Below, piece after piece: positions 1 through 5,389 of a DNA stretch of 5,389 nt. Source of the stretch: Phycisphaera mikurensis NBRC 102666 (lineage in GTDB: Bacteria > Planctomycetota > Phycisphaerae > Phycisphaerales > SM1A02). The DNA is taken from the NCBI GenBank assembly GCA_945870475.1, contig CAMBSR010000153.1:1-5389 (forward strand), written 5' to 3'. The notes under the pieces were generated by a model. The model saw only the letters and a program-made list of their open reading frames with translations, was not told where the DNA came from and searched no databases. Positions within the stretch are counted from its first letter, which is position 1. Each line of letters starts with the position of its first letter. A program made the position numbers and the translations under genes.

Positions 1-287
1 AGCTGCGCGGGCATCGGCGGCGCGGCGGTCGAGCGTCCCTCGATGAACTTGAGCTTGGCGAGCGGCACGTTCGACGCCGCATCGGCCGGCATCACGCGCA
101 CCACCATGCCCTCCACCGACGAGTCGCCACGGCCGAGCGGCACGCGCACGTGCTCGCCGGCGCGCAGGTCGGCAAGTGCCGCCGGCACCGCGTACGTGAG
201 CCCGTCGGGATAGCGATCGACGGACCGCTCCACCGCCACCTGCGCAAGCAGGCTCACGGTGCGGTCTCCGGAAGCGAACAGGCTCAT
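1..287 (-). CDS. priA: Primosomal protein N' (PriA), N-terminal fragment, cut by the window edge
   Basis: PriA is the superfamily 2 DNA helicase that recognises stalled or repaired forks and reloads the replisome. Only the first ~95 residues are here; the protein runs off the left edge, so the helicase and zinc-binding parts are not visible. The readable part fits the N-terminal 3'-DNA-end-binding domain: LLAQVAVERSVDRYPDGLTY, then AVPAALADLRAGEHVRVPLG and a GMVVRV strand, the usual 'V.V..P.d..ytY.vP..L..G..V.VPfG...v.G.Vv' pattern. The start is uncertain. The ATG at 287 has little ribosome binding site. A GTG at 257, ten codons in, has GGAG eight bases upstream and gives the usual short PriA N-terminus (MSLLAQVAVER). 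It lies about 10 bases after the carA stop on the same strand, so the two are probably one transcript. Family call fairly sure; start not. Confidence 0.82.
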   Translation of the reverse strand, partial: MSLFASGDRTVSLLAQVAVERSVDRYPDGLTYAVPAALADLRAGEHVRVPLGRGDSSVEGMVVRVMPADAASNVPLAKLKFIEGRSTAAPPMPAQ

Positions 288-297
288 GTGCGGCTCG

Positions 298-1500
298 TCA
301 CACCGCGGCCAGCGTGCGCTGCACCGCTTCCATGTCGGCGGCGGTGATCGGCCGGCGCGTCTGCATCATGGTGACGAAGCAGTCGAAGAGGTACGCGCTG
401 TCGTGCGGCCCGGGCGATGCCTCGGGGTGGTACTGCACGCTGAAGATCGGCTTCGCCGTGTGGCGGAAGCCGGCCAGCGTGCCGTCGTTCAGGTGCATGT
501 GCGTGGGCTCTCCACCCACGGCGCGGAGCGATTCCTCATCCACGCAGAAGCCGTGGTTCTGGCTGGTGATTTCCACGCGTCCTGTCAGCAGGTTGCGCAC
601 CGGCTGGTTCGCGCCGCGATGGCCGAACTTGAGCTTCCACGTCTTGGCGCCCAGAGCGAGCGCCAGCAGCTGGTGACCGAGGCAGATGCCGAAGGTCGGC
701 ACTTCGCCGGCGATCTCGCGCAGCGTGGCGATGGTGCGCTCCACCGCCGCCGGGTCGCCGGGGCCGTTGGAAATGAAGAGCCCGTCCGGCTTGCGCGCGC
801 GGATCTCCGCGGCGCTCAGGTCGTGGGGCACCACCTCGATGTCGCAGCCGCGCTCGGCAAGGTTTCGGTAGATGTTGTGCTTGGCGCCGCAGTCGAGCGC
901 CACCACCTTGAAGGTGCGGCCCGCGCGCGGCTGGCCGCGCAGCGTCCATTCGCCGAGGCCCTCGCGCCACGTGCTGCCCGACGCCGGGCTCACGCAGCCG
1001 GCCAGGTTCTGGCCGGCCATCGAGGGCAGGGCCTTGGCCATGGCCACCAGTTCGTCGTCGGTCTTGGCGCTGCCCACGAAGAGGATGCCGCGGAGCGCGC
1101 CCTTGATGCGGAGGATGCGCACCAGCGCACGAGTGTCGATTCCCTCGATGCCGATGACCCCGCTCCTGGCGAGCCACTCGGAGAGTCCGGCGACCGCGCG
1201 ATGGTTGCTCGGTTCCAGGATCGCCTCGCGGACCACGAAGCCGGCCACGGCGGCGGAGCGGCTCTCGCCGTCCTCGGTGGCCACGCCGTAGTTGCCCATC
1301 TCCGGCGCGGTCATCGTCAGGATCTGCCCGGTGTAGGACGGATCGGTGATCGCTTCCTGGTAGCCGCACATGGCGGTGTTGAACACCACCTCGCCGCCGG
1401 CGGTGGCGCCATCCGTACAAAGACCGAACGCACGGCCTTGGAAGACCGTCCCGTCTTCGAGTGCGAGCCGGCAGCTGATGGTCTCGGTGTGGCTGGGCAT
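298..1500 (-). CDS. carA: Carbamoyl-phosphate synthase small (glutaminase) subunit CarA
   Basis: CarA hydrolyses glutamine and passes ammonia to CarB, which makes carbamoyl phosphate for pyrimidine and arginine synthesis in the cytoplasm. From the ATG at 1500 the protein is 400 residues, close to E. coli CarA (382). The N-terminal CPSase small-chain domain spans about residues 9-140, with GYQEAITDPSYTGQI and IDTRALVRILRIKGALRG. The class I glutamine amidotransferase domain spans about 197-380, with SNGPGDP, the nucleophile elbow GICLGHQ (Cys273) and QYHPEASPGP (His358, Glu360), so the Cys-His-Glu triad is intact. The start was chosen because family homology begins near SCRLALEDGT. The ATG has no clear Shine-Dalgarno; an in-frame GTG at 1557 with a strong one would add 19 residues, but that extension has weaker coding bias. 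priA follows closely; carB is not in view. Confidence 0.96.
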   Translation of the reverse strand: MPSHTETISCRLALEDGTVFQGRAFGLCTDGATAGGEVVFNTAMCGYQEAITDPSYTGQILTMTAPEMGNYGVATEDGESRSAAVAGFVVREAILEPSNHRAVAGLSEWLARSGVIGIEGIDTRALVRILRIKGALRGILFVGSAKTDDELVAMAKALPSMAGQNLAGCVSPASGSTWREGLGEWTLRGQPRAGRTFKVVALDCGAKHNIYRNLAERGCDIEVVPHDLSAAEIRARKPDGLFISNGPGDPAAVERTIATLREIAGEVPTFGICLGHQLLALALGAKTWKLKFGHRGANQPVRNLLTGRVEITSQNHGFCVDEESLRAVGGEPTHMHLNDGTLAGFRHTAKPIFSVQYHPEASPGPHDSAYLFDCFVTMMQTRRPITAADMEAVQRTLAAV

Positions 1501-1510
1501 CGAGGTTCGG

Positions 1511-1516
1511 AGTGTA
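1511..1516 (-). promoter_or_regulatory. Possible -10 box (TACACT) for carA
   Basis: On the minus strand TACACT lies 10 bases before the carA ATG and matches TATAAT at four of six positions. A start site about seven bases after it would leave almost no leader, which would fit the missing Shine-Dalgarno at this ATG. No good -35 is seen at 16-18 bases upstream. The same hexamer precedes the STAS gene at 5111. Weak evidence alone. Confidence 0.3.
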
Positions 1517-1564
1517 GCGAGGTTCGCCCGGGCAGCCGCACCTGACGGGTTTTCCACCCCTGAA

Positions 1565-1574
1565 CCCCTCCTTT
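1565..1574 (-). promoter_or_regulatory. Strong Shine-Dalgarno-like sequence in the carA leader
   Basis: The minus strand reads AAAGGAGGGG here, an almost perfect anti-16S match. It sits about nine bases before an in-frame GTG (1555-1557) that would extend CarA by 19 residues (MENPSGAAARANLATLRTS before the usual Met). Either carA starts at this GTG, or the site serves another purpose, or the match is chance in purine-rich sequence. It matters because it competes with the ATG at 1500 as the start. Confidence 0.4.
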
Positions 1575-1583
1575 GCACGACTT

Positions 1584-1607
1584 ACGGGGCGAGGGTAGCC
1601 TCCCCGT
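1584..1607 (-). promoter_or_regulatory. Bulged hairpin in the carA leader
   Basis: ACGGGG and AGG at 1584-1594 pair with CCT and CCCCGT at 1599-1607, leaving a 2-base bulge (1590-1591) and a 4-base loop. In a carA transcript starting further upstream this stem would sit about ten bases before AAAGGAGG. No T-run follows on either strand, so it is not a plain terminator. Its use is unknown. Confidence 0.3.
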
Positions 1608-1682
1608 CCCCTCTGCCCGACGATCGGCCATCGCCGAAATTCGGATGTGGGTCGATCCCCCGGACAACCGCGTCCGAAGGTG

Positions 1683-1738
1683 TTGCTTGGTTGCAGTTGC
1701 TTGGTTGCAGTTGCTTGGTTGGAGTTGCTTTGGCTACA
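1683..1738. repeat. 14-base tandem repeat upstream of the secretin gene
   Basis: The unit TTGCTTGGTTGCAG is repeated exactly at 1683-1696 and 1697-1710, with one change (TTGCTTGGTTGGAG) at 1711-1724, and is followed by a decayed copy, TTGCTTTGGCTACA, at 1725-1738. It ends about 70 bases before the secretin start, in non-coding DNA. It may be a protein-binding array or part of the promoter region (TTGCTT and TACAGC are weak -35/-10 candidates 18 bases apart), or a product of replication slippage. The repetition is seen directly; any function is inferred. Confidence 0.88.
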
Positions 1739-1772
1739 GCGCCGCTCTGCGGCGATTCCGTCGTTGTCCGCG

Positions 1773-1790
1773 TGCAGGCCACTGCCTGCA
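1773..1790 (+). promoter_or_regulatory. 7-bp hairpin just upstream of the secretin ribosome binding site
   Basis: TGCAGGC (1773-1779) pairs perfectly with GCCTGCA (1784-1790) around the loop CACT. The stem ends seven bases before AGGAG. In the mRNA it could protect the 5' end or affect ribosome access; it does not cover the binding site itself. Confidence 0.4.
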
Positions 1791-1797
1791 GGTTCTT

Positions 1798-1802
1798 AGG
1801 AG
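1798..1802 (+). promoter_or_regulatory. Ribosome binding site of the secretin gene
   Basis: AGGAG lies five bases before the ATG at 1808. This fixes the start at 1808 rather than at upstream in-frame codons, which would drag non-coding sequence and the tandem repeat into the protein, or at the ATG at 1823, which is less well placed. Confidence 0.75.
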
Positions 1803-1807
1803 CAGAC

Positions 1808-1954
1808 ATGCCCCGTGAAGAGATGAATGGATCCGTCCGTCCGCTGAGCGCCCTGTCCGTGTGCTCTTCCCACGCTCTCCAGACGACGCTCGTCGTCGCG
1901 ATGTTCGGCGTGACCGCCGTGCTTCCGATGGCAATTGCCGCGCCGGCCCACGCC
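1808..1954 (+). other. Sec-type signal peptide of the secretin
   Basis: Residues 1-49: a long polar N-terminal stretch (to about residue 23), a hydrophobic core at ~24-46 (including TTLVVAMFGVTAVLPMAIAA) and a likely cut after Ala-His-Ala (47-49). There is no lipobox cysteine near the cut. The polar segment is longer than usual and weakly charged, so a downstream start such as Met32 cannot be ruled out, but only the ATG at 1808 has a good ribosome site. Confidence 0.75.
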
Positions 1955-4900
1955 GCTGCGAAGGCGCAGGATCCGAAGGATCCGCCGGAGGAGCCGGCGA
2001 TGGACGACCCCGCTGCCGAGGAGCCCAAGCAGGACGCTCCCGCCGCCGACGAACCGGAGACGCCCGCTCCCGCTCCGAAGCAGGACGAGCCCAAGAAGGC
2101 TGAACCCAAGAAGGCCGCCGCCGGCAAGAACGACGGCGAGGTCGCCGTCAACGCCGAGCAGATCCGCACCGCCGCGCAGGCAGCGATGAAGAAGGGCGAG
2201 TGGTCCCAGGCCGCCAACGGCTGGTCCACGCTCCTGCAGTTCCTCCCCGGCGACGAGGAAGCAACGCGCGAGCGCGCCCGCGCCCAGGCCATGCTCGAGG
2301 GCGGCACCGTCATCGGCAGCGTCTCGAGCGACCGCGAGGTCCGCCGCCAGCAGGCCACTGCGCAGTTCACCGCCGACATCAAGCGCGCCCAGGGTCTCCT
2401 GACCCAGCAGGATTACGACCAGGCGAAGCTTGCCGCGGTGACCGCGCGCACCCGCCTTGACCTGGCCCGCAACGTCCTCGGCGCTGCCGAGTTCGAGCAG
2501 ATGTCCGCCGAGTCGGAGAAGCTCGTCGACCAGATCGGCGAAGAGTCGCGTCAGCACAAGCTGGCCACCGACCAGCAGGCCCGCACCTCGCAGGGCGAGC
2601 AGACCGCCACCGCGCAGCGCACCGAGGCGGAGAACCGCACCAAGCGCGTCAACGAGATCCTCCTCAACGTGCGCAAGCTGCAGATGCAGCAGAAGTACAC
2701 CGAGGCCCTGCAGGTGCTCGACAGCGCCCTCGCGCTCGACCCCAACAACTCCGCCGCACTGACCCTGCGCGACGCGCTGCACACCACCGAGATGTACGTG
2801 CGCTACGCGGAGACGCAGAAGCGCCGCTCGTACGGCTACTCGCGCCTCAACGACGAGGCCCTCGAGGCCACCGTGCCCCCGCACGTCAATGTGTCGGGCG
2901 CCGGCCCGCGTTCGACCAACGCGCTGGTCACCTACCCCGAGGACTGGCAGGAGCTGAGCGACCGCCGCGTCCGCGAGCCCGACTACGGCGCCAGCGGCTA
3001 CCGCGAGGCCGAGGTCAACATGCCGACCTGGAACAAGCTCCAGTCCACCACGCTCCCGGTGCCGTTCTCGACCGGCCCCACCCTCGAGCAGGCGTGCGAC
3101 TACTTCAAGAACCAGACCAAGGTCGACTTCCTCATCGACTGGGCGCAGCTCAAGGAAGTTGGCCTCGAGCCCGAGCAGACCGCGGTGACCCTCGATCTCG
3201 GCAGCTCCAACATGGAGTCGGCAATCAAGCGCGTCCTCGAAGCGGTCGTCTCCAAGAACGGCGATGCGCCCCCGAGCGAGCCGCTCGCCTTCGACGTGCA
3301 GGACGGCATCGTGGTCATCACCACGAAGGCCGGCGTGCAGAGGAAGCAGGTCACGTTCGTCTACGACGTGCGCGATCTCCTGTTCCGTGCACCTGACTTC
3401 GACAACGCCCCTGAGTTCAACCTGAACCAGGCCGTCCAGACCGGCGGCGGCGGCGGTGGTGGTGGCGCGGGTGGCGGCGGCGCCGGCGGTGGCGGCGGCG
3501 GCGGCTACGGCGGCGGCGGCGGCGGTTCCGGCGGCGGTGGCGGTGGTGGCGGCGGCGGTGGTTCGCCGTTCGGCAACCCCGGCCAGGCCCCCGAGCGCGG
3601 CGACCCGCAGGAACTCATCGACCAGCTCAAGCAGCTGATCTACGACCAGGTCAGCGCCAACTGGGAAGAACGCGGCCAGGGCACCGACCGCATCGCGGAA
3701 TTCAACCGCAACCTCATCGTCACGGCTTCGCCCTCGGCGCACCGCGACATCGAGAGCCTGCTCCAGCAGCTGCGCGCGATCCGGGCACTGCAGATCAACA
3801 TCGAAGGCCGCGTCGTGCAGATCTCGCTCGACTTCTTCGAGCAGATCGGCATCGACTTCGACCTGTACTTCAACTCCAACGATCGCATGTGGTCGGCCGC
3901 CCGCGCGGTGGATCCGAACTTCCAGCTCCGCGACTTCTTCTACCAGGCCGGACGGCCCGGCACCGGCACGGGCGAGACCGCCGCGGGCCGCCTGAAGAAC
4001 CCGGTGATCTTCGGAACCCCCGGAACCACGGATGGCGCCAACCAGCCCATCGGCGGCACCGGCTTCCCGACGAACCAGGGTGACCTGCCTCCCGGCTTCG
4101 GCCAGGACATCACCTACGGCTCGTCCGTCCCGGTGCAGCAGATCGGCGTCCAGAAGGGCGAAGTGTCTGCGGTGAACGTTCAGCAGGAAGGCCTGCCGCT
4201 CGTGAACCAGCTCGCCGCCGCGGGCCTCAACCCCTTCGGCATCGCCGCAGTGGCGAACCCGGTGCTCACCACCGGCTTCACCTACCTCGACGACGTCCAG
4301 GTGGACCTCCTGATCACCGCCACGCAGGCCGACCAGCGCAACGTGGTGCTCACCGCACCGCGCCTGACGCTCTACAACTGCCAGCGTTCGTGGATCAGCG
4401 TGGCCCGCGTGATCTCCTACGTGTCCAACCTGGTCCCGGTCACGGGCGACAACTCCGGTGCGTTCTCGCCGATCATCAGCAACCTGCTTGTCGGCTTCGT
4501 GCTCGACGTCGAGGCCTGCATCTCGGGCGACCGTCGTTACGTCACCATGACGGTGCTGTTCGGCCTGAACCAGAACCCGAACTTCTCAAGCCAGGAGATC
4601 ACCGGTGCTGCCGGCGGCGGCGGCGGAGCGGGCGGCGGCGGTGGCCGCGCCTCCACCTTCTCAGGCACGATCCAGCTGCCCCGGGTCACGGGCACCCAGA
4701 TCAACACCACGGTCACCGTGCCGGACAAGGGCACCATCCTCCTCGGCGGTCAGCGTGACGTGACCGAGCTCGAGATCGAGGTGGGCGTGCCCCTCCTGTC
4801 GAAGATCCCGGTGGTCAACCGCTTCTTCACCAACCGCATCATCTCGAAGGAAGAGAAGTCGCTCCTCCTGATGATCCGCCCCGAGATCATCATCCAGCAG

Positions 4901-4963
4901 GAACAGGAAGACGCGCTCTTCCCGGGCCTGCGCCAGCAGATGTCTCCCGGCGCCGGCTACTGA
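1808..4963 (+). CDS. Exported secretin (GspD/PilQ superfamily) with TPR/coiled-coil N-terminus and poly-Gly loops
   Basis: Secretins form large outer-membrane rings that pass proteins, pili or phage through. This one has 1051 residues, longer than typical GspD (~650-700). Order: signal peptide 1-49; Pro/Ala/Glu/Lys linker ~52-107; TPR-like helices ~116-150; helical/coiled-coil region ~175-285; second TPR-like unit ~288-322; STN/N0-like domain ~409-508; secretin_N-like domain ~514-660 (VTFVYDVRDLL, then NLIVTASPSAHRDIESLLQQ) interrupted by a 40-residue Gly tract; secretin domain ~770-1030. The last shows VVLTAPRLTLYN, VGFVLDVE, TVTVPDKGTILLGG, VGVPLLSKIPVVNRFF and LLLMIRPEIII, all hallmark secretin strands. 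Only ~20 residues follow, so there is no long pilotin-binding S-domain. The start is set by AGGAG at 1798. The gene stands alone between divergent carA and a terminator, so its partner system (type II, type IV pilus or other) cannot be told. Family sure; pathway unknown. Confidence 0.93.
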   Translation: MPREEMNGSVRPLSALSVCSSHALQTTLVVAMFGVTAVLPMAIAAPAHAAAKAQDPKDPPEEPAMDDPAAEEPKQDAPAADEPETPAPAPKQDEPKKAEPKKAAAGKNDGEVAVNAEQIRTAAQAAMKKGEWSQAANGWSTLLQFLPGDEEATRERARAQAMLEGGTVIGSVSSDREVRRQQATAQFTADIKRAQGLLTQQDYDQAKLAAVTARTRLDLARNVLGAAEFEQMSAESEKLVDQIGEESRQHKLATDQQARTSQGEQTATAQRTEAENRTKRVNEILLNVRKLQMQQKYTEALQVLDSALALDPNNSAALTLRDALHTTEMYVRYAETQKRRSYGYSRLNDEALEATVPPHVNVSGAGPRSTNALVTYPEDWQELSDRRVREPDYGASGYREAEVNMPTWNKLQSTTLPVPFSTGPTLEQACDYFKNQTKVDFLIDWAQLKEVGLEPEQTAVTLDLGSSNMESAIKRVLEAVVSKNGDAPPSEPLAFDVQDGIVVITTKAGVQRKQVTFVYDVRDLLFRAPDFDNAPEFNLNQAVQTGGGGGGGGAGGGGAGGGGGGGYGGGGGGSGGGGGGGGGGGSPFGNPGQAPERGDPQELIDQLKQLIYDQVSANWEERGQGTDRIAEFNRNLIVTASPSAHRDIESLLQQLRAIRALQINIEGRVVQISLDFFEQIGIDFDLYFNSNDRMWSAARAVDPNFQLRDFFYQAGRPGTGTGETAAGRLKNPVIFGTPGTTDGANQPIGGTGFPTNQGDLPPGFGQDITYGSSVPVQQIGVQKGEVSAVNVQQEGLPLVNQLAAAGLNPFGIAAVANPVLTTGFTYLDDVQVDLLITATQADQRNVVLTAPRLTLYNCQRSWISVARVISYVSNLVPVTGDNSGAFSPIISNLLVGFVLDVEACISGDRRYVTMTVLFGLNQNPNFSSQEITGAAGGGGGAGGGGGRASTFSGTIQLPRVTGTQINTTVTVPDKGTILLGGQRDVTELEIEVGVPLLSKIPVVNRFFTNRIISKEEKSLLLMIRPEIIIQQEQEDALFPGLRQQMSPGAGY
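3443..3562 (+). repeat. 40-codon poly-glycine tract in the secretin_N domain
   Basis: Residues 546-585 are 36 Gly with two Ala, one Tyr and one Ser, encoded by runs of GGC and GGT. The tract falls between the first strand (VYDVRDLL) and the following helix (QELIDQLKQLI) of the secretin_N-like domain, where secretins often carry a variable loop. It is a long flexible periplasmic loop by inference. As a trinucleotide array it could change length in frame. Confidence 0.95.
4613..4645 (+). repeat. Second glycine-rich loop, in the secretin domain
   Basis: Residues 936-946 read five Gly, Ala, five Gly. The loop lies between the strand VTMTVLFGLNQNPNF and the segment leading to TVTVPDKGTILLGG of the C-terminal secretin domain, so it should be exposed near the pore or outer face. 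It echoes the longer tract at 3443-3562 in composition. Confidence 0.9.
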
Positions 4964-4987
4964 GCCGGGGCTCCATGCCGAAACCTC

Positions 4988-5021
4988 GATCGGGCGCCGT
5001 CGGGCGCCCGATCCTGTTTTT
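4988..5021 (+). terminator. Rho-independent terminator after the secretin gene
   Basis: GATCGGGCGCC (4988-4998) pairs perfectly with GGCGCCCGATC (5003-5013): an 11-bp, mostly G/C stem with a GTCG loop, followed by CTG and five T (5017-5021). It begins 25 bases after the secretin stop and separates that gene from the STAS gene. The T-run lies on the right side only, so it serves plus-strand transcription. Confidence 0.9.
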
Positions 5022-5110
5022 GCGGCGCGGTCCGGTGCGGCGCGGCGCGGGACCCCCGCCTTCCGGCGCCGTTTCCGCTCCCCCGCATGGGCTGCCTGCG
5101 CGCACAGGGG

Positions 5111-5116
5111 TACACT
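5111..5116 (+). promoter_or_regulatory. Possible -10 box (TACACT) for the STAS gene
   Basis: TACACT lies seven bases before the ATG at 5124, so transcription would begin at or near the A of the start codon. No Shine-Dalgarno lies between, which fits a leaderless mRNA. The -35 region (TGGGCT at 5088-5093) is poor. The terminator upstream means the gene needs its own promoter in 5022-5123, which supports the reading. Confidence 0.45.
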
Positions 5117-5123
5117 TTCGGCA

Positions 5124-5389
5124 ATGGCACAGCCGCAGCAAAGCTATCTCCGGGTCCACAACGATCCCGAGTGCACGCGCATCGAGTTCACCGAAAAGCA
5201 CGTCATCGACGAAGTGGTCATCCGGATGATCGGCAACGAGCTCACCAAGCTCGTCGACGACTCGCCGCGCCCGCGCCTGATCGTCAGCTTCAAGGGCGTC
5301 GAGCACCTCTCGTCCGCCGCCCTCGGCACCATGCTGACGGTGATGAACCGCGTGAAGGCGAAGGACGGCCAGCTGCGCCTCTGCGACAT
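5124..5389 (+). CDS. STAS-domain protein, anti-sigma-factor antagonist-like, cut by the window edge
   Basis: The first 88 codons are present and the frame stays open to the edge. The sequence follows the SpoIIAA/RsbV-type STAS fold: a short N-terminal strand region (SYLRVHNDPECTRIEF), helix (VVIRMIGNELTKLVDD), strand (PRLIVSFKGVEHL), then the conserved turn LSSAALG (residues 62-68) and helix TMLTVMNRVKAK, then strand QLRLCD. Ser64 matches the serine that partner anti-sigma kinases phosphorylate in SpoIIAA. Such proteins free a sigma factor by binding its anti-sigma factor, or act in other partner-switching circuits; the partner is not in view. The ATG at 5124 is chosen because the domain begins soon after it. 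No Shine-Dalgarno is seen. Fold call good; exact role inferred. Confidence 0.85.
   Translation, partial: MAQPQQSYLRVHNDPECTRIEFTEKHVIDEVVIRMIGNELTKLVDDSPRPRLIVSFKGVEHLSSAALGTMLTVMNRVKAKDGQLRLCD

Larger units (their letters stand above)
1501..1807. other. Divergent intergenic region between carA and the secretin gene
   Basis: This 307-base stretch separates two genes transcribed away from each other and must hold both promoters. On the carA side there is a TACACT box, an AAAGGAGGGG run and a bulged hairpin. On the secretin side there is a 14-base tandem repeat, a short hairpin and a ribosome binding site. Reading frames crossing it have poorer third-position G/C than the flanking genes, so I see no additional gene. 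The base composition is mixed, with the repeat segment T/G-rich. Confidence 0.75.

Noticed and set aside
259..1545. Plus-strand open frame of about 428 codons lying opposite carA
   Set aside because: It is the antisense shadow of a well-supported gene in high-GC DNA; the translation is Arg/Ala/His-rich with no recognisable domain, while the minus frame has the full CarA motifs.
1683..1738. CRISPR array
   Set aside because: The 14-base units are directly adjacent with no spacers, and no cas genes are nearby.
1370..1807. Upstream 146-codon extension of the secretin frame
   Set aside because: It overlaps the carA 5' end and the tandem repeat, lacks a ribosome site, and would bury the signal peptide; AGGAG at 1798 sets the start at 1808.
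1796..3742. Minus-strand open frame of about 648 codons opposite the secretin gene
   Set aside because: Its Ala/Gly/Val/Leu-rich low-complexity translation mirrors the codon bias of the secretin frame, and it has no domain-like pattern or sensible start.
5022..5051. Repeated GCGGCGCGG motifs after the terminator as a binding array
   Set aside because: Two copies of a simple G/C motif in a high-GC spacer are expected by chance; no symmetry or further copies support a site.
4890..5306. Minus-strand open frame over the terminator and the STAS gene
   Set aside because: It crosses a clear terminator hairpin and is antisense to a recognisable STAS domain; its composition is that of a shadow frame.

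Overview
The window is GC-rich bacterial DNA with strong G/C preference at third codon positions. It carries two oppositely oriented gene groups and is cut off inside a gene at each end. Gene content and protein style (a long TPR/coiled-coil secretin with poly-glycine loops, and little use of Shine-Dalgarno sites) would suit a planctomycete, perhaps of the Phycisphaerae type. That placement is an inference from protein style only; no rRNA or phylogenetic marker is present.

Left part, minus strand (1-1500): carA, the glutaminase subunit of carbamoyl-phosphate synthase, is complete. It is followed after about 10 bases by the first ~95 codons of priA, the replication-restart helicase, which runs off the left edge. 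The two are probably co-transcribed. carB is not in the window.

Middle (1501-1807): a 307-base divergent intergenic region. It holds a carA leader side with a weak -10-like box, a strong but oddly placed Shine-Dalgarno and a bulged hairpin. On the secretin side it holds a 14-base tandem repeat (three good copies plus a decayed fourth), a 7-bp hairpin and a good ribosome binding site.

Right part, plus strand (1808-4963): one large gene for a 1051-residue exported secretin of the GspD/PilQ superfamily. It has a signal peptide, a charged Pro/Ala/Glu/Lys linker, TPR-like and coiled-coil segments, an STN/N0-like domain, a secretin_N domain interrupted by a 40-residue glycine tract, and a C-terminal secretin domain with a second, shorter glycine loop. 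A near-perfect rho-independent terminator (4988-5021) closes it. With a divergent gene upstream and a terminator downstream, it looks monocistronic and is not flanked by other secretion or pilus genes here.

Right edge (5124-5389): the first 88 codons of a STAS-domain anti-sigma-factor-antagonist-like protein, which probably starts on a leaderless or near-leaderless transcript.

The genes do not form one pathway: pyrimidine/arginine precursor synthesis plus replication restart on one side, an outer-membrane channel and a signalling protein on the other. I see no mobile element, CRISPR array, tRNA or rRNA, and no clear sign of a new multi-gene system. The most distinctive object is the secretin with its glycine loops and repeat-bearing leader.
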